Source: Hyalella azteca (lineage: Eukaryota > Arthropoda > Malacostraca > Amphipoda > Hyalellidae). From it: a stretch of DNA of 64,000 nucleotides. The notes beneath the pieces were generated by a model. It was not told the DNA's origin. It did not search any database and was given only the letters and a program-made list of their open reading frames with translations. The stretch's first letter is position 1. Every line of letters begins with the position of its first letter. Both the position numbers and the translations under genes were made by a program. The DNA is taken from NCBI RefSeq assembly GCF_000764305.2, contig NW_025944539.1:868001-932000 (forward strand), read 5' to 3'. Below, one piece after another: positions 32,866-46,455 of this stretch.

Positions 32866-33021
32866 GTCTCGTGTACAAAATTTGTACCTTGCACAAGCGT
32901 TTGTGCGTCCTCCCTTCCTTGGCATTCGTGTATCTCCATAGGCCTACGTGAAAACTCCCAGCGTTTTTTGTGACTCCTCAGAATTTTGCGTATCTCGTCC
33001 ACAGGCCTTCGCACGTGTCTT

Positions 33022-33150
33022 CTCAATCTTTCATTTATTTTTCAATTAATTTTCAAAATTTTTCGTTCGAAAGCTTCAGCGTCTTGCCTATTTTATTTTT
33101 CAAATAATTTTCAAAAATTATCGTTGGAAACTTAGGCGTCTTACCTAAAA
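33022..33150 (+). repeat. Two-copy tandem repeat of about 63 bp
   Basis: TTTATTTTTCAATTAATTTTC ... GTTCGAAAGCTTCAGCGTCTTGCC is followed by TTTTATTTTTCAAATAATTTTC ... GTTGGAAACTTAGGCGTCTTACC. Confidence 0.65.
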
Positions 33151-33910
33151 ATGTACGTATCTTCGTATTCCTGAGCCTTCGTGTGCCTTCCCTGGCCCAT
33201 GCTTATTTTACCCCAGCCCTCTTGCGTCACGCTGAAGCATTTGCACAGCTCTATGCACATCTTAGATACGCTCAGAGTGCCTTCACATTCCTGAACTTCC
33301 ATGTGCATTAAGAAAACAATTCTTTTCATCTCGCAATCGGAACTCGAGGAATTATTCTATTATAACCACACACGAGAAACACGGGGATTATTCGATAAGA
33401 CTTCAGATTATTGAAGTATTGTTTGATAACCACATGGTGTTGATCTGGAGTTCTATTGATGGTAGTGACGACGATGATGGTTAATTCATTGCTTATACAG
33501 TAAGCTTCATGAAAAAGAATTAGGGCTACGACCCATGAAACAGAAATACCACTGTCGTATTTAAAACATTTCGTTAAAATCATTTATCCAGGTATATTTT
33601 GCAGTTGTCAAGTAAAAATTAGTTTTTACTAGGTTATAAGGAGTTTCAACTAGCTTTGTTAAAACTAGTAAATTAAAATTTATCGTACGGAAGTTCTCGA
33701 AAAACTTGATCTTGTTTTTAAAACTTTGATTCAATCTATGTTCAACTTCAGAAGTTTCCTGTAATTTTCTTCCAACAACTGAACAATCGACAATGTGAAT
33801 TAGCTTGAAAACAGGCAATGAGACGCTCATGTGTCGAGTAAAACTATAACAAAATACAAGGCCAATATCCAAAATCATGGATGAATACCAAGTATTTGGG
33901 TTCACCCTCA
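33151..33910. other. No recognisable gene
   Basis: Degenerate CTTCGTGTGCCTTCC-like motifs at 32.9-33.3 kb hint at an old repeat. The 116-codon minus-strand frame at 33561-33911 has no recognised domain. Confidence 0.35.
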
Positions 33911-33914
33911 CTTG

Positions 33915-34240
33915 TGTTCAACTTGTCCATATAGCCTAATGGGGTTCAACTCGCCTATCCAATCACCTAATGGGGTTCAACTCGCCTATCCATTCACCTA
34001 ATGGGGTTCAACTCGCCTATCCTATCACCTAATGGGGTTCAACTCGCCTATCCTATCACCTAATGGGGTTCAATTTGCCTTTCCTATCACCTAATGAGGT
34101 TCAATTTGCCTTTCCTATCACTTAATGGGGTTCAACTCGCCTATCCAATCACCTAATGGGGTTCAACTCGCCTATCCAATCACCTAATGGGGTTCAACTT
34201 ACCTATCCAATCACCCATGAGGTTCAAATTGTCCATCCCA
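33915..34240. repeat. Minisatellite, 31-bp unit, about 10 copies
   Basis: CCTAATGGGGTTCAACTCGC plus CTATCCTATCA repeats every 31 bp (33935, 33966, 33997 and on). Variants CTCGCCTATCC / TTTGCCTTTCC cluster in the middle copies. Confidence 0.9.
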
Positions 34241-36235
34241 ACAATACACCCCAGCTTTGTATCTAAGATAACTTTCGACTTCTTCAGAGCCTTCAGAAAA
34301 TCAGCGGACTCCAATCCCGTCTAAAGAACAGCTTTCTTTATTTATTTTGCGAGGAAAAGTTTACGTCTGACCCACGCGAGATCGAAGTGACCGACCGAGC
34401 GGCACCTGAGACAGCGAGGATGAGAAACGAAAAATACTGCACGTAAAACTGAAACAATACAAAATATATATAGATATTAAAGTATTGTTTGAATTATATA
34501 TCAATTATTAACAAAATATTTTATCTGCGTAATAAAGAAAGAGTCCGTTAGTATTCCAGACAATTCCTATATGTAAAAAAAATGTTCGCATTCATTTTTA
34601 ATTTTACACTCAATTTTTAATTTACTTTATTTCACACTGCAATTTATTTTTTTCCTAGACAGCGTTTCTTGACATCGAAATATCAAACAAAATTATTGAT
34701 ATCAGTCAAAAAAGAAACAACTATCAAACGAAAAGTTCGATATTGTAACAAGTGAACGTCACGGCTTGCTGAACCAGCTACCTGTTTACGAAGTCTACAG
34801 AAAACGTTCTACCACTAGATGAAAAAAACAAGGCGAAGAGGAACGAATTAGCATTCAAAAAACAGTGATTCAAAATGTTTAAAAATTAACGAATAGGTTA
34901 ATGATGGACCGAGAGAGTGTTATCAGAAAGTATTCTATAAGATTCGTGGAGAAAAATTCAATTGAAAAATTAATTAATGTTCATAATCTCAAGTCGAAGT
35001 AAAAGCAAATGCCGAGGAGAATATTAACAATTCAGGAACCATTTATTGAAGCTATATTTTTACTCCTCATTCTTAGTAACGTATATTAATATCACTAATC
35101 AGGAAGCCAGGCCCGGAACGTTATTTTATCAAGAGAAGGAAGATCAAAGATCAACAGTCTTTCGCTCCCACCAGGACAGGAAAAATCCGAGACGCCCAAC
35201 TTGCAGAGAAAGAATTTCTATAATCCGACAAGCAGAGAGAAATCACTCACAACGGTCGACACATAAGAACCTATAACGAAGTCAATGACAATTTGGGATC
35301 GAACTAGCGAGTATTCTAAAAAAGTTTAAGAATGGTTCTAAATTCCTACATACATCAATGGACATTCAGAAAAGAATACCTTTTTCACTAAAGTGTGACA
35401 ATTCGAGCACTCATGGTGAGGATAACGAGCGCTTGAAGTGAAAAAAATATATTTTTGCACTGAAATTTCACATCAAAGTCTCGTAGAGTTGTTTAGATGT
35501 TGAACTTCAAAAATAAATCAGAGCACAGAGCGAAACTCAGTCCAAATCTCATAAACAGTAAAAATATAATTTGTAAATCTTATAAGCTGCGAGAATATAA
35601 TTTGATTCGAGAATTGAAATTTTTCTCGATTTCACTTGTCCTCACTTCATTCAGCCAGCAGTTGATTCTCCCTAAACCTACTACAAGAAATAAAACGTAA
35701 TTTTTACCTATAGGAATGATACAATAACAATCAAATTAGTGCCAATAGCCCACGAACTTTAATATATATCTCATATCACAGACGAAATGTTGCATATATG
35801 CAGGCCTATCTCGAGTTCATACACGATGTGTGAACCTCTATTGATATCAACTTCCGAAAGGCTTGGTGACGCATTTTTCAACAATTTTGTAATTTAAATT
35901 TCGTCATCTTTGACATTAGAGTGAATATCAAAAGAGAACCTGCAGCTTAAAGAAAGTGTGATCTGTTGTCGTCAACATGACTGAGAAGAAGCAATAAGTA
36001 AGGTCGCTTTGATGGCTGGAATTGAGCAGGAGCTCTAAACATCGGCTCTCCGTTTGAAGCTAGAAACATATTCATCTAGAGAGTAAACGTTTTTGCAACG
36101 CGCTAATGAACTTTAGAGGCCTGAAGCTTCGACGGTATAACATCAGTATTATGAGTAGGGAAGAAGCTGCTCTATAGACCTATAACGTCTGATACTGAAC
36201 AGAGGAAGAAGCTTCACGATAACTCGTGGACTAGT
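34241..36235. other. AT-rich sequence without recognisable features
   Basis: Short open frames (35046-35276, 35497-35700) have no motifs or splice context. Confidence 0.4.
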
Positions 36236-36239
36236 TTAC

Positions 36240-36560
36240 GTGTTTCCAAATATTACATAATGGACTTGGCTATTTCTGATTTTTTTGCCTATAGGCAAGG
36301 TAGTCAATAAATATTTTGATTCAGAAACATTATGTAATAATGGCCATAGATATTTCTAATCTAATTTTTTCCCTACAGGCAAGGTAGTTAATAATTATTT
36401 TATTCAGAATCATTATGAAAAGATGGGCTTAGACTTTTCCGAGCTCATTTTTCATTGATAGGCAAAGGAGTGAATATAAATAGGATTCATAATTATTAAA
36501 TCATAGGCTTTGGCTTTTTAAAGCAAATTTCTTATTGATAGGCAAGAGAGGGAATAAATA
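36240..36560. repeat. Degenerate tandem repeat of about 80-100 bp, 4 copies
   Basis: CATTATGTAATAATGG-like, GGCTTAGACTTTT-like and GATAGGCAAGGTAGTCAATAA segments recur in the same order four times with many differences and indels. Confidence 0.6.
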
Positions 36561-39500
36561 ATCGATACATTTTTATTTCAAACTAAATTCTAAATTTGAT
36601 TATGAGAAAACCCGCAGCAACCCGTGACAAGCGTTCATCGAAAAAAGATTTTTAAATCTCATTTAAAATACGAATGCAAATACTTTGTATTAATTTAATT
36701 CTGTAGGATATTTTAAACGGGTAGGTAAACCTAAAATTTCAGGAGGATGAAATATTATAATTTTTAAATTGAAACTCGTGAAAGTTAGCAGTCCAAGGCT
36801 AGAATGGCCTGAAGCTTATTCGGGGAGAGGTGGTTACACCTTTAAATTTGCGCGTCCGCTCAGTAATAAGCAAATCTCTGGATGCATAGATCTACAGCTC
36901 TTCAAAAATCCTAAAATTTAAATGACCTTGGCAAAAAATTGATATTTTGCGTGGGTGGTGTAGGTAACATTAAGTTCAATATAAAAAGCGAGGGTCAACA
37001 TTTCCCAATACAAGGTTAACTGAAACACTTCATTGATACATCGACCTCTATACAAGTTCATAATATATCTAAGTGACTTTTCTCCTAGCTAAGATGGATG
37101 CTCATGATTTCAGCTAGCAGAATCAATAACAAAAACAACTTATCATGATGAAAAAACTACAAGCACAAACTGAGACCATGCTGGTACATATCATATTTAT
37201 TATATTTGTGCCAAGTAGCACCAGTCACGTGCAGTAGTGCAACCATAACCAAACGGTACTATTGTTTATATCTATGATCTATTTATTAAACTAATGATTT
37301 TGAATATTCTCATCGTTGAATAGCATTCATTTTTACCTTAACTGAAATCTATTAATGAATTCACGTTAAATTTCATGAAAATTTCATCAAAATAGTGAGT
37401 GTTGACATGTAAGATGGAAGCTGTAATCTCATTCATGAAGTTTCTGGTTTCAGAAAAGATAGGATAATTTAATGTTGGAGCTCTGCTGCCAAAACATCCA
37501 AGCATCGCAAACAAAGGCGCTAGATTTTCAGTGTACCTGAATGGTAAACTAAAATGATGGAATTCAATCTCCGCAAAAGCAACAATGCGGAAGCGTTGAA
37601 AGCAGTGCGCTATCGCCGTGAACATCAGAAAGCGAGTTTAGGAAAACGGATAGCATTCTTCTTTTGTTGGCTGGTTTTGATTAACAAATGATAGTAGTAA
37701 CTACAAAGTAGATCGTAACTTGAAATTAGAAAAATTTCTCCATAAGAAAACGAACTTTTTTTCCGAATTTCCAACATAAATCAATTTACGAATTTATAAA
37801 CCGTGGACAGTGATCGTATGAGTGAAGGTATCGGTTTTTGCGGGAAAACCGAAAATCTGTAACTAAGGAAATTTATGGCGGGAAAAAGGAAAGTTTTTAA
37901 TTCATTGTAATAATAAAACTCAATCAAGCCGTACGTGCCGAAATCTTCAAGTCCCAGCAGAATATAAAAATCTTGCCGCTAAAGATGCACTAACTCCGTT
38001 ATTCTAGCTTTCGTTCGATCTCAATATCTCTACCAATGACGTCGGGTTCGATTCGACGTAGCATGCATCACTTTTAAAGCGAAAGCATACCAGTCAGTCA
38101 GATCAATCAAAATCATTTCATAACTTTCAAATTACTGAACCAATTCAAATATATATCAATTTGCAATCTATTCTTCTACAATCATTAAATCGATTAATAA
38201 ATCTATCATTCTACTTCATTAGTGTATCGAAAATTAAATCGGCACTTCATCTTTTATTTCTGTGATTCAATCCGTGATGCGGCTTTAAACTCCTACGACC
38301 CAAAAACACCGTCCCAGTGAATAAATTGCGTATTTCTATAGTGTTGGACTTACAGCGCAAAGTCTGAAGGACTTGTCCAAATGGTAGATTCGGTCCCACA
38401 GTGTACAAGAGGAGAGGTTCCGGATCCCGGGCGGCTGGTGTAGAGCATCCACTCTACACCTTCATTATTATCAAGTCATTTATTCTAGTGGATCATAGTG
38501 AAGCCGAAACAAGAAGGATACTGCGGATGAAAGACGGGAACAGTAAGAGGGACATCCACGAAGGCGCAGCAATCATCCATCCCTGTATTTCATCGCTACA
38601 TCACCAACCTTCTCCTCCCAATCTTCGACCGGCTTCACCCAATAAAGAGAAAACCTGCCTCTGACTGCTGCCAGAGCGTTGTCTTCACTGCCGCTGCACT
38701 TGTGCTTTTTCTTAGAACTGTCATCAGGAATGCGGAAAACAATCAGATGCTATCAATTTACAGCCAGGGATTGGTTTTGGACCATAGGGGTTTAAACGTG
38801 ATGGTCGGACCTATTTTTGCGTTAAATGTATAGGAAAATATACTTTCAACTTAGCTCGTCATTTCCTTCACAACCTTCATATATTAAGATATATGGTAAT
38901 AGCAAAGAAAAAGTTAAATGTTTTGTTTTTGGAAAAAATGATTGAAGTTCCATTAACTTAGTATCGTTTGATGTGTAAATAAAAGTGAGACTAGAGTATT
39001 GTGGAAGCTGTTCAAAAAGTGTGGTTGTCAGTATAATATCAACAGTGGAAGTAATATATTTTTCGCACGTTTTAATAATAATGGCCAAAAGTTTAATTGG
39101 AAATGAAATATTGTTTTCTAGGTGACGTTAGCATCAATTCTACATATTAATTGAAAGGACTAATTCAATCACCAATTTGCCCATTTGAAAACTTTTTAAA
39201 CGGCAGATGCAGTTTGTACAAGTTGCATGTCCATATGGTGATGCCGAGAGAATTTCATCCAATCATATCATGTTACATTGTTAATTAACGTACAACAATG
39301 CACAATTTGACTTTCAGCGTTACGGTTATTAAAAAAACCCTACAGCTGAACAGCTCTATGAGAAGATAAATTCTTGCAGCGCTTCTACCGTGCGTTATTA
39401 TGTGAATAAGATTGCTCCTAATTCTCTCTCAGAAATAGCAAGAACACTTGATGATCCAGCAATGGCCGGTACCTATAGAATATCTTTTCATCGGCATAGA

Positions 39501-39730
39501 GAAATAAATAACAAACCACATGAAAATTGTATCAAATCCCAAGGTAAATTGAAGAACCTAAACCGGTAATATTCTTATTCAAATTAGGACCCGAAAAATT
39601 GTAATAAATGACAAAATTCTAAATCATTAGACAAAAATTGAACACATAGCCTCTTCAATCGAGTGCTATGCTCAAATCGAAAAAAAAAGTTCTCATTAAG
39701 CATTCATAGCCTACACTGTTATTTCGTCAT
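36561..39730. other. AT-rich sequence without recognisable features
   Basis: The 87-codon frame at 38401-38664 is somewhat GC-richer than its surroundings but shows no domain. Nothing else is supported. Confidence 0.4.
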
Positions 39731-39735
39731 AAAAT

Positions 39736-40510
39736 CAAGACGCGCGCAGACCAGACGCGCGCAGGCAAGACGCGCGTATAGGCAAGACGCACGCAGGCAA
39801 GACGCACGCAGACAAGACGCACGCAGGCAAGACGCACGCAGGCAAGACGCACGTAGGCAAGACGCACGCAGGCAAGACGCACGTAGGCAAGACGCACGCA
39901 GGCAAGACGCGCGTAGGCAAGACGCACGCAGACAAGACGCACGTAGGCAAGACGCACGCAGACAAGACGCACGCAGGCAAGACGCACGCAGGCAAGACGC
40001 ACGCAGGCAAGACGCACGTAGGCAAGACGCACGTAGGCAAGACGCACGCAGGCAAGACGCACGCAGGCAAGACGCACGCAGGCAAGACGCACGTAGGCAA
40101 GACGCACGTAGGCAAGACGCACGTAGGCAAGACGCGCGTAGGCAAGACGCACGTAGGCAAGACGCACGCAGGCAAGACGCACGTAGACACGTAGGCAAGA
40201 CGCACGTAGGCAAGACGCGCGTAGACAAGACGCACGTAGGCAAGACGCACGTAGGCAAGACGCGCGCAGGCAAGACGCACGTAGGCAAGACGCGCGTAGA
40301 CAAGACGCACGTAGGCAAGACGCACGTAGGCAAGACGCGCGCAGGCAAGACGCACGCAGGCAAGACGCGCGTAGGCAAGACGCGCGCAGGCAAGACGCAC
40401 GTAGGCAAGACGCGCGCAGGCAAGACGTACGTAGGCAGGACGCACGTAGGCACGACGCACGTAGGCAAGACGCACGTAGGCAAGACGTACGTAAGCAAGA
40501 CGCACGTAGC
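39736..40510. repeat. Minisatellite, 16-bp unit, about 48 copies
   Basis: CAAGACGCACGTAGGC repeats every 16 bp, with CACGTAGG / CACGCAGG / CGCGTAGA / CGCGCAGG variants. A five-unit (80-bp) block is repeated twice at about 40200-40359. One unit is truncated near 40188. The unit has no stop in any frame, so frames of 250-315 codons rich in RQDAR, CVLPT or RASCL appear on both strands. They are artefacts. Confidence 0.93.
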
Positions 40511-40815
40511 TGCAGAGACGTCATATCTATTCACGGCCCCAAGCGAACGTCCAATTTGGTCTCATCCTCTTGGAGCCTCGGAACAGATGCAAAGAAATCT
40601 CCTCTTGTAGAGGGTAAGCCAACTCTCCTAAATAAACAACTTTCGATCAAAAGAGCCCCAGCCCCCCTACCCGCGCGTAGCTAAAGCCACTCCTGCGAAC
40701 GCTTGCCTTTAAAGGGAGAGATAATTTGAGTTTCACGGGATAGAAAGTGAGCAAATCTAAAAATGACACCGAGGGAATAACCAGCACATTAAAGCACGCA
40801 AAATTCAGTTAAATA
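40511..40815. other. No recognisable feature
   Basis: Unique sequence between two arrays. Confidence 0.35.
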
Positions 40816-40912
40816 ACTACTACTACTACAACTACAAGTAGTTGTACAAGTAGTACTAGTAGTAGTAGTAGTAGTAGTACATGTACAAGTAGTAGTTGCA
40901 CTACTACAAATA
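40816..40912. repeat. Palindromic (ACT/AGT)n trinucleotide tract
   Basis: ACTACTACTACAACTAC switches to AGTAGTAGTAGTAGTAGTA, via GTTGTACAAGTAGTACTAGT, and ends in GCACTACTACAAATAC. The two halves are complementary, so the tract can form a long hairpin. Confidence 0.8.
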
Positions 40913-41884
40913 CTAAACTACAAGATAAAAATGAGCTCCATGAAATGAGTAGGTCTGACATAATTTACATTATTTATACTTTAGTCAGTCAAATAGTTTT
41001 TCGCCACAACGACAGTAACTTTGAATCAAATTAACTGTATAGTTCTTATTCACACAGTACCAGTAAACAAATTTCGAAAGGTCGAACGGGAACACTAAAA
41101 ATTTCTTCAAAGTTTGCACGACATCACTCCGCCTTATTCAAATCAATCCTACGGAAATTATGGGCATTTAAGTCAATTATTAACCACTTTTCAACTCTGA
41201 CTGACCAACTGCAGGCGTAGAGTCCAAAAGCTATGTATGACTACACGAGACCTGACAACATATTCAATACTGGAAAGCGTATCGTGTTTGTAGTGCAGTT
41301 AGTTCTGAACGGTTGGGAGATGTAGATGGGACGAACCGGCGACTTAACATGTGAGGAATGTTCACTTTATCGCCGTATTTTCGCCTTCAAATAACCTGCG
41401 GCCGTATTCTTTGACAACGGCGCCACGCTCACGTCTCAAATGTATATTCATGTGAGACTTGTAGTCAAGGCGCATATGAAAATACATTCATAAAAGGCCT
41501 CGTCCGATTTCAAATTAAATTATCCCCCCAGCACTCGCAGTCTCTTACTTGACAGCATGAATAACTTGCATAATAAATGTCCGAAAGTAAGAAGTCGCAT
41601 TCTGGAGTTCGTCGGATCAAAACTAAACGAGCTGCAGTGCAATAAATAAGCAGCTGTACTAAAATTTGACGAGAATTCAGTCGTGTTCCTGAACGTAGAG
41701 GGTAAAATCAGCGAGTTGAGCAAATATTTAGAATAAACAAATCTTGACCATTTTTGAAATTGATTAGGAATAAACTTGTCAAAAAGTTGTCAATGCAGCT
41801 CCTTATAGGAGCTTATTATAATACCCGTAATCATAGCCATCTGCCTTTCACAGTTGGCCAATGGTCGCACGGGCATGACTTTAT
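40913..41884. other. No recognisable feature
   Basis: Nothing supported. Confidence 0.4.
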
Positions 41885-43202
41885 ATCATAACATAGTGAC
41901 GTCGGCGCTGAAAAAAAGCCCTGATGTGGCCTGTCGTCGATTCTTGTACTTTTCGTGACTTGTTCGCAGGAGATCTAAAAACCTTTGACCGGATCTTTTC
42001 AAAACTGACGATAGTTTGAAATAGTTACTAGACTTCCACTAGGTTCAATATTGTGCTAGGCATTTCTAGCCTGAAAATATATTTCTACATAGCTTCATCT
42101 AGTCTGTACTTGAACGCGTTCATACTTGGAGCGCCATCGATGTCATCAGGGAGGCGGTTCCACATGTCGGTGACACGAAGCGAGAAGAAATGTTGTCGCG
42201 TGGATGAGTTGCACCGTAGTTTATCAGTTTATAGCCGTGGCCCCTGCGGTGTTGGTTCTTGTTTCATATTCTATGACTCCTTCTGAGACCTTGTGTAAAC
42301 CGTGGGTATACCTACCTGTATACTTCAATGAGGTCACCACGCAGACGCCGATAACAGAGGCTTGGAAGCTTCATAATTATTAATCTTTCTTCAAAAGATT
42401 TGCCTTCACGCCTGAAAATATCCTTGTCGTACGCCTTTAAAAACTCCCTACTAAATTTTTGTCCTTTTCAAGTTTCGGTGACCACAAGGCGTTTCCGAAC
42501 TCTAGGTTCGGGCGCTCGACAGCTGCAAACAAGTTTCATCGCTTCTGCATCTAGGAACTCGTAGGAGCGTCTGATCACTGTAAGAAGTTTATTGGATTTA
42601 TTAGCTTGGATTTCAATATGCCTAGAGAATTTCAGTCCCTTGTCGACATAAACTCCTAAGTCTTTTTCCACGCTAGTTTTTTCAATCGTTGCCCTCTCGT
42701 TGCAACCATGTCTTCTCATACTGTAATCTTTCTATTCATTTTTCTTCCCGAGGTGAGGTACTTTACACTTTTCAGCATTAAACCGCAGCTGCCACGTATC
42801 TGCCCGCTCAACTAAACTATCAAGATCATCTTAGAATTGCACTTTATTTGACGCATTCTTCACTGTATTATAAACTTTTTTGATCGACCCTACTTCTGGC
42901 AGATCGCTTATAAAAGCAACGCAACGAACAAAATAGGCCCGAGAACGCTTCCTTGTGGCACGCCACTGCGCACTGATGCCCAGTCTGACACGGCTCCGTT
43001 AATACTGACACGTTGTCGTCTACCTACTAGAAAATCTCTGATACAATGTAGTACGTTTCCCTCAATTCCCAAAGACTTCACTTTACGCAACAACCGCTAA
43101 TGCGGAACACTGTCAAATGCTTTGGCGAAATCGAGGTACAATGCATCCACTGGCTCCTTTTCGTCCAGCAGGCGAGTCCAATCGTTCAATGTAGACAGAG
43201 GT
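41885..43202 (-). mobile_element. Degenerate CR1/L2-like LINE (reverse transcriptase remnant plus 3' UTR)
   Basis: Minus-strand translation gives YLDFAKAFDSVPH (RT block A with catalytic Asp) at about 43130, RDFLVGRRQRVSINGAVSDW, GVPQGSVLGPILF (block B), then NAEKCKVPHLGK, EKDLGVYVDKGLKFSRHI and, after stops, RRLRGDLIEVYRYTHGL. The block C (F/Y)ADD box, which should precede KVYNTVKN, has been lost, and several stops break the frame, so it is inactive. The 5' part with the endonuclease is absent. The 3' UTR (about 42040-41885) ends in ACTATGTTATGATATA. This is a chicken-repeat/L2-type non-LTR retrotransposon by its RT motifs and the RRLRGDLIEVY tail. Plus-strand frames over it are shadows. Confidence 0.85.
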
Positions 43203-45690
43203 TAGTGGTGCAGAATCTACCGGCAATAAAGCTATGTTAACAGTCTGATAGGAGGTAGTTAACTGTCAAGTGATCGATAAACCTATTCCTCAAAGTAGAC
43301 TCCATTCCCTTAGCCAACAACACTTGTCAGACTGACTGTAGTTACCGGGGCTAATCTTGTTCTCCTGTGTGGGGTAAATCTCGACGTCCACCGGACGTCT
43401 TCTACGTCAGGTCATCCCCAGCAGTACTCTCTGGATTTTTTTCTGGAGAGCATCGTAGAGCTTAATACGAATATATTATACGACGAGAGATTAGTCGTAC
43501 ATACGTGAAATAGACTCGAAAGCTTGGATCTAGTGCAACTTAGTCTGACGATGAAATCTTTACCTTGTCTTGACAATAGCAAATTTAACTTTTATCAGAC
43601 TGCATAACCTTACAACTTTATTATCTTTCCGAGTGTAGGTACAGTTGTACCTATGCAATCCGGCATGGGTTAAATGTTGGCTAATGTCAATCTTAGAAGA
43701 TTGGGTACATTAGAGAAACATAAGTAGTGACAATTCAACATAAATATCCAATTGAAATAGTTATTACTGGCCTTATTATAGAGGCCAAAGTAGAGATAGA
43801 CACTTAATTTTAACGGGGTCAAAATGGATACTTCTGATTCACACAAACGCATTCACTACAAAGTTCCTCGAATCTGCCAAAAAATGTACGCTTGACGTGT
43901 AAATATAATAAACAAGCTTGTTGCCAGCTACATTGTAATCAATTTATTACAGCTTCATAAACAAAAATCGATGCCTGGAGCACCACACGCTGAGCCCTCC
44001 CTCTAATCTGCTCCAATCTGGGATGCTGGAAAAATTTGATAAATTTAGGGTCGCGAGAAATTGAAATATCAGCTGACCAGCAGTGCAGAAGCAGCCAAGG
44101 CGGTCGAAGGTATGGAGCTGCCTAGAAAGTAGCAGCGAAATTCCCAAAGGAAAACGCTACACATTTTCACAACGCATTCCACGAGATTGTTTACGTTGCA
44201 TTGAAGGGGCAGGCGAAGCATGCAAATTTAAGAGCAGATTTTCACTCTTGATGTTAGACCGCGAATTCTGAGAATGTTGATCCTTGGCTAGAATATTGCA
44301 CGGTGCGTCCAGGGTTTCAATAACGTCTAGATTGGAGATTCTCTGACAGGATGAACGTGGCTCGGGTTATATTTTCATGGTAGCAAGACTTGAAGATGTT
44401 AACAGATTTTTTACTAAACGGGTAACTGGATGGTACCTTGATTAATACCGAATTAAACTCAACAAGAAAATCTTGCCAACAGCGGACGGCGAGGCGAACT
44501 GATCAACTAATTCCGAAATTATTGATTTATTGACGATGAAGTTATTAGGGATTTATGAATTTATTTAATATTAATGAATAATATAATTTCTGAATTCATA
44601 AATCGATCCTCCTTAATGCTTAAAACATCAGATCTCATTTTCCATTGTTATAGAAAACCCTCAAACTTTACACAGGCCCAGATGCATTCTTCTCGCTGAG
44701 CAACGAGCTACTCGAGTCACTCTATGGGATTTATTTGACGCATTCTAAGCAGTAAGGACTCCACTTCAGCTATTATTCTACTTAAATGAAAAAAGTCCTC
44801 GAAGATTAATAGCGTCATTACAGCCATTGCATTAGACAAAGCAACCAGGCATGCAAAAGAGTCCAATTAAGTTAGCAATTAATTCGAAAGTAGGACAGCA
44901 AGATCCTAAAATTCTCGATGGTTTATCAGGACGTGCAACTTTAGTTTAGTCGATGCTGCTACTTTTCAGATTGAATACATTTTGAACATCGAATAAATCT
45001 TACATAGAATGAAATACAACAGTTGATGCTCGTTTTCTCATTGCATATTATAAGACTTTCGATAACATTACATTCTTATACATGAACTTTTTTTAACGGG
45101 GTTTATTGACGCATCAAATGTATTTTAAAAATATAACTCCATGGACCTTCACAAAGAACATTGGGACTGAAAAAATCTTGAACCAAAATTTAGCAGATGA
45201 GGCTCTTTACACACCGTCTGGCATATTTAGTGAAATTTTCTAACAAAATTTATCCTAATCGAATTACAATTTCATTTCCTTGAATGGGTTCAACAATTAA
45301 CTTCATCTTAATGTAATATAGAATAACTGTAGTAGATAGATAACTATAAACTGTAGAATAAAAAGTAAATAGAATAACTGTATTTTTCACGAATAGAAGC
45401 AATAAGATACCCGACCAGTTTCGCAACACAGAATATGCATTACTTTTTTTTAAAGAATTGAAACTGAAAGGATCGTCCGTGCCTTTTAGAGAGCCAGCTT
45501 GAGCAGAAGATTGAAAATTTCCTGGAGAAAAGTTTCGAATTCGTCACAAAACTGACGCAAAGACGCGACGCCAAACTTGCTATTGCTTTGGACGCGAGTT
45601 TCGGATTTAGGGGAACGTCAGCGATGGCGCTCATGTTATATGGCTCAAAAATGGCTTCTGATCACATAAACGTTTAAATTGAAAAGCACT
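43203..45690. other. AT-rich sequence without recognisable features
   Basis: No gene or repeat could be supported. Confidence 0.4.
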
Positions 45691-45699
45691 ATATGTGTT

Positions 45700-45776
45700 A
45701 CCATGTCTTACCCATATATGTGTATATGTGTTACCATGTTACCATATGTGTTACCATGTCTATATGTGTTATCATG
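45700..45776. repeat. Short tandem tract of TATATGTGTTACCATG
   Basis: The motif ATATGTGTTACCATG recurs four times with irregular spacing. Confidence 0.6.
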
Positions 45777-46149
45777 ATTGGTCCTTACCATACACGAGGC
45801 AAAACATGGTGTTAAAAAGCTCCATATTTTGCTTGCGCCTGACAGACGTGAAAATATTATCGAATATACTAGGTACTATATATACTGTAAATGCGTCACA
45901 AACAGCTACGCACCTTTAATATCTCGTTTACTGCGCAAGTTAGATGCTTTATCCATACATTGTGTTAAGGATATGAGGTAAAGAAGAAGTTATTAGTTCA
46001 CGAACTCAAAAAGAACTAATTCCACAGCTAGGATCATCTTACCATGACGATAGATCCGCATACAAACAAAATCATAAAGTTAGTTCAATAATGTGAAATG
46101 GTAATACCTACTCCATCGTAAATATTCAGTGTAGTCCGATTGTGAAATA

Positions 46150-46455
46150 GTTTGTAGCATTATTTTATTGAATGTACGAAAATTAATATAATCATTGAAT
46201 GTAAATTTTTCAGAGGCAAGCAGCACGAAACAGTTCTCCTATTGAATGAATTAAATTATTATTGAATTAAATTTAATTCACATGAAAGTATAGTGTAAAG
46301 CAGTAGCATTCTCCTAATTAATGTATTAAGATAATCATTAATGGTAATTTATTTCGTAAGCCAGCAGCGCGAAGCTGTGGCATTCACCTAATGAATGTAT
46401 TAAGATAATAGTGGAATGCAATTTATTTCCAGGTTAGCAGCACGAAACATCAATA
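46150..46455. repeat. Degenerate tandem repeat of about 85-100 bp, 3-4 copies
   Basis: TTGAATGTA(C/TT)xAxATAAT, AATTTATTTC and AGCAGCACGAAAC / AGCAGCGCGAAGC recur in order near 46165, 46245, 46320 and 46395. Confidence 0.55.

Noticed and set aside
33561..33911. 116-codon minus-strand frame
   Set aside because: No domain, no exon borders; it probably arises by chance.
39663..40610. Long repeat-protein frames (up to 315 codons) on both strands
   Set aside because: They follow from a 16-bp unit without stop codons; open frames exist in several phases at once and no exon border or signal sequence is present.
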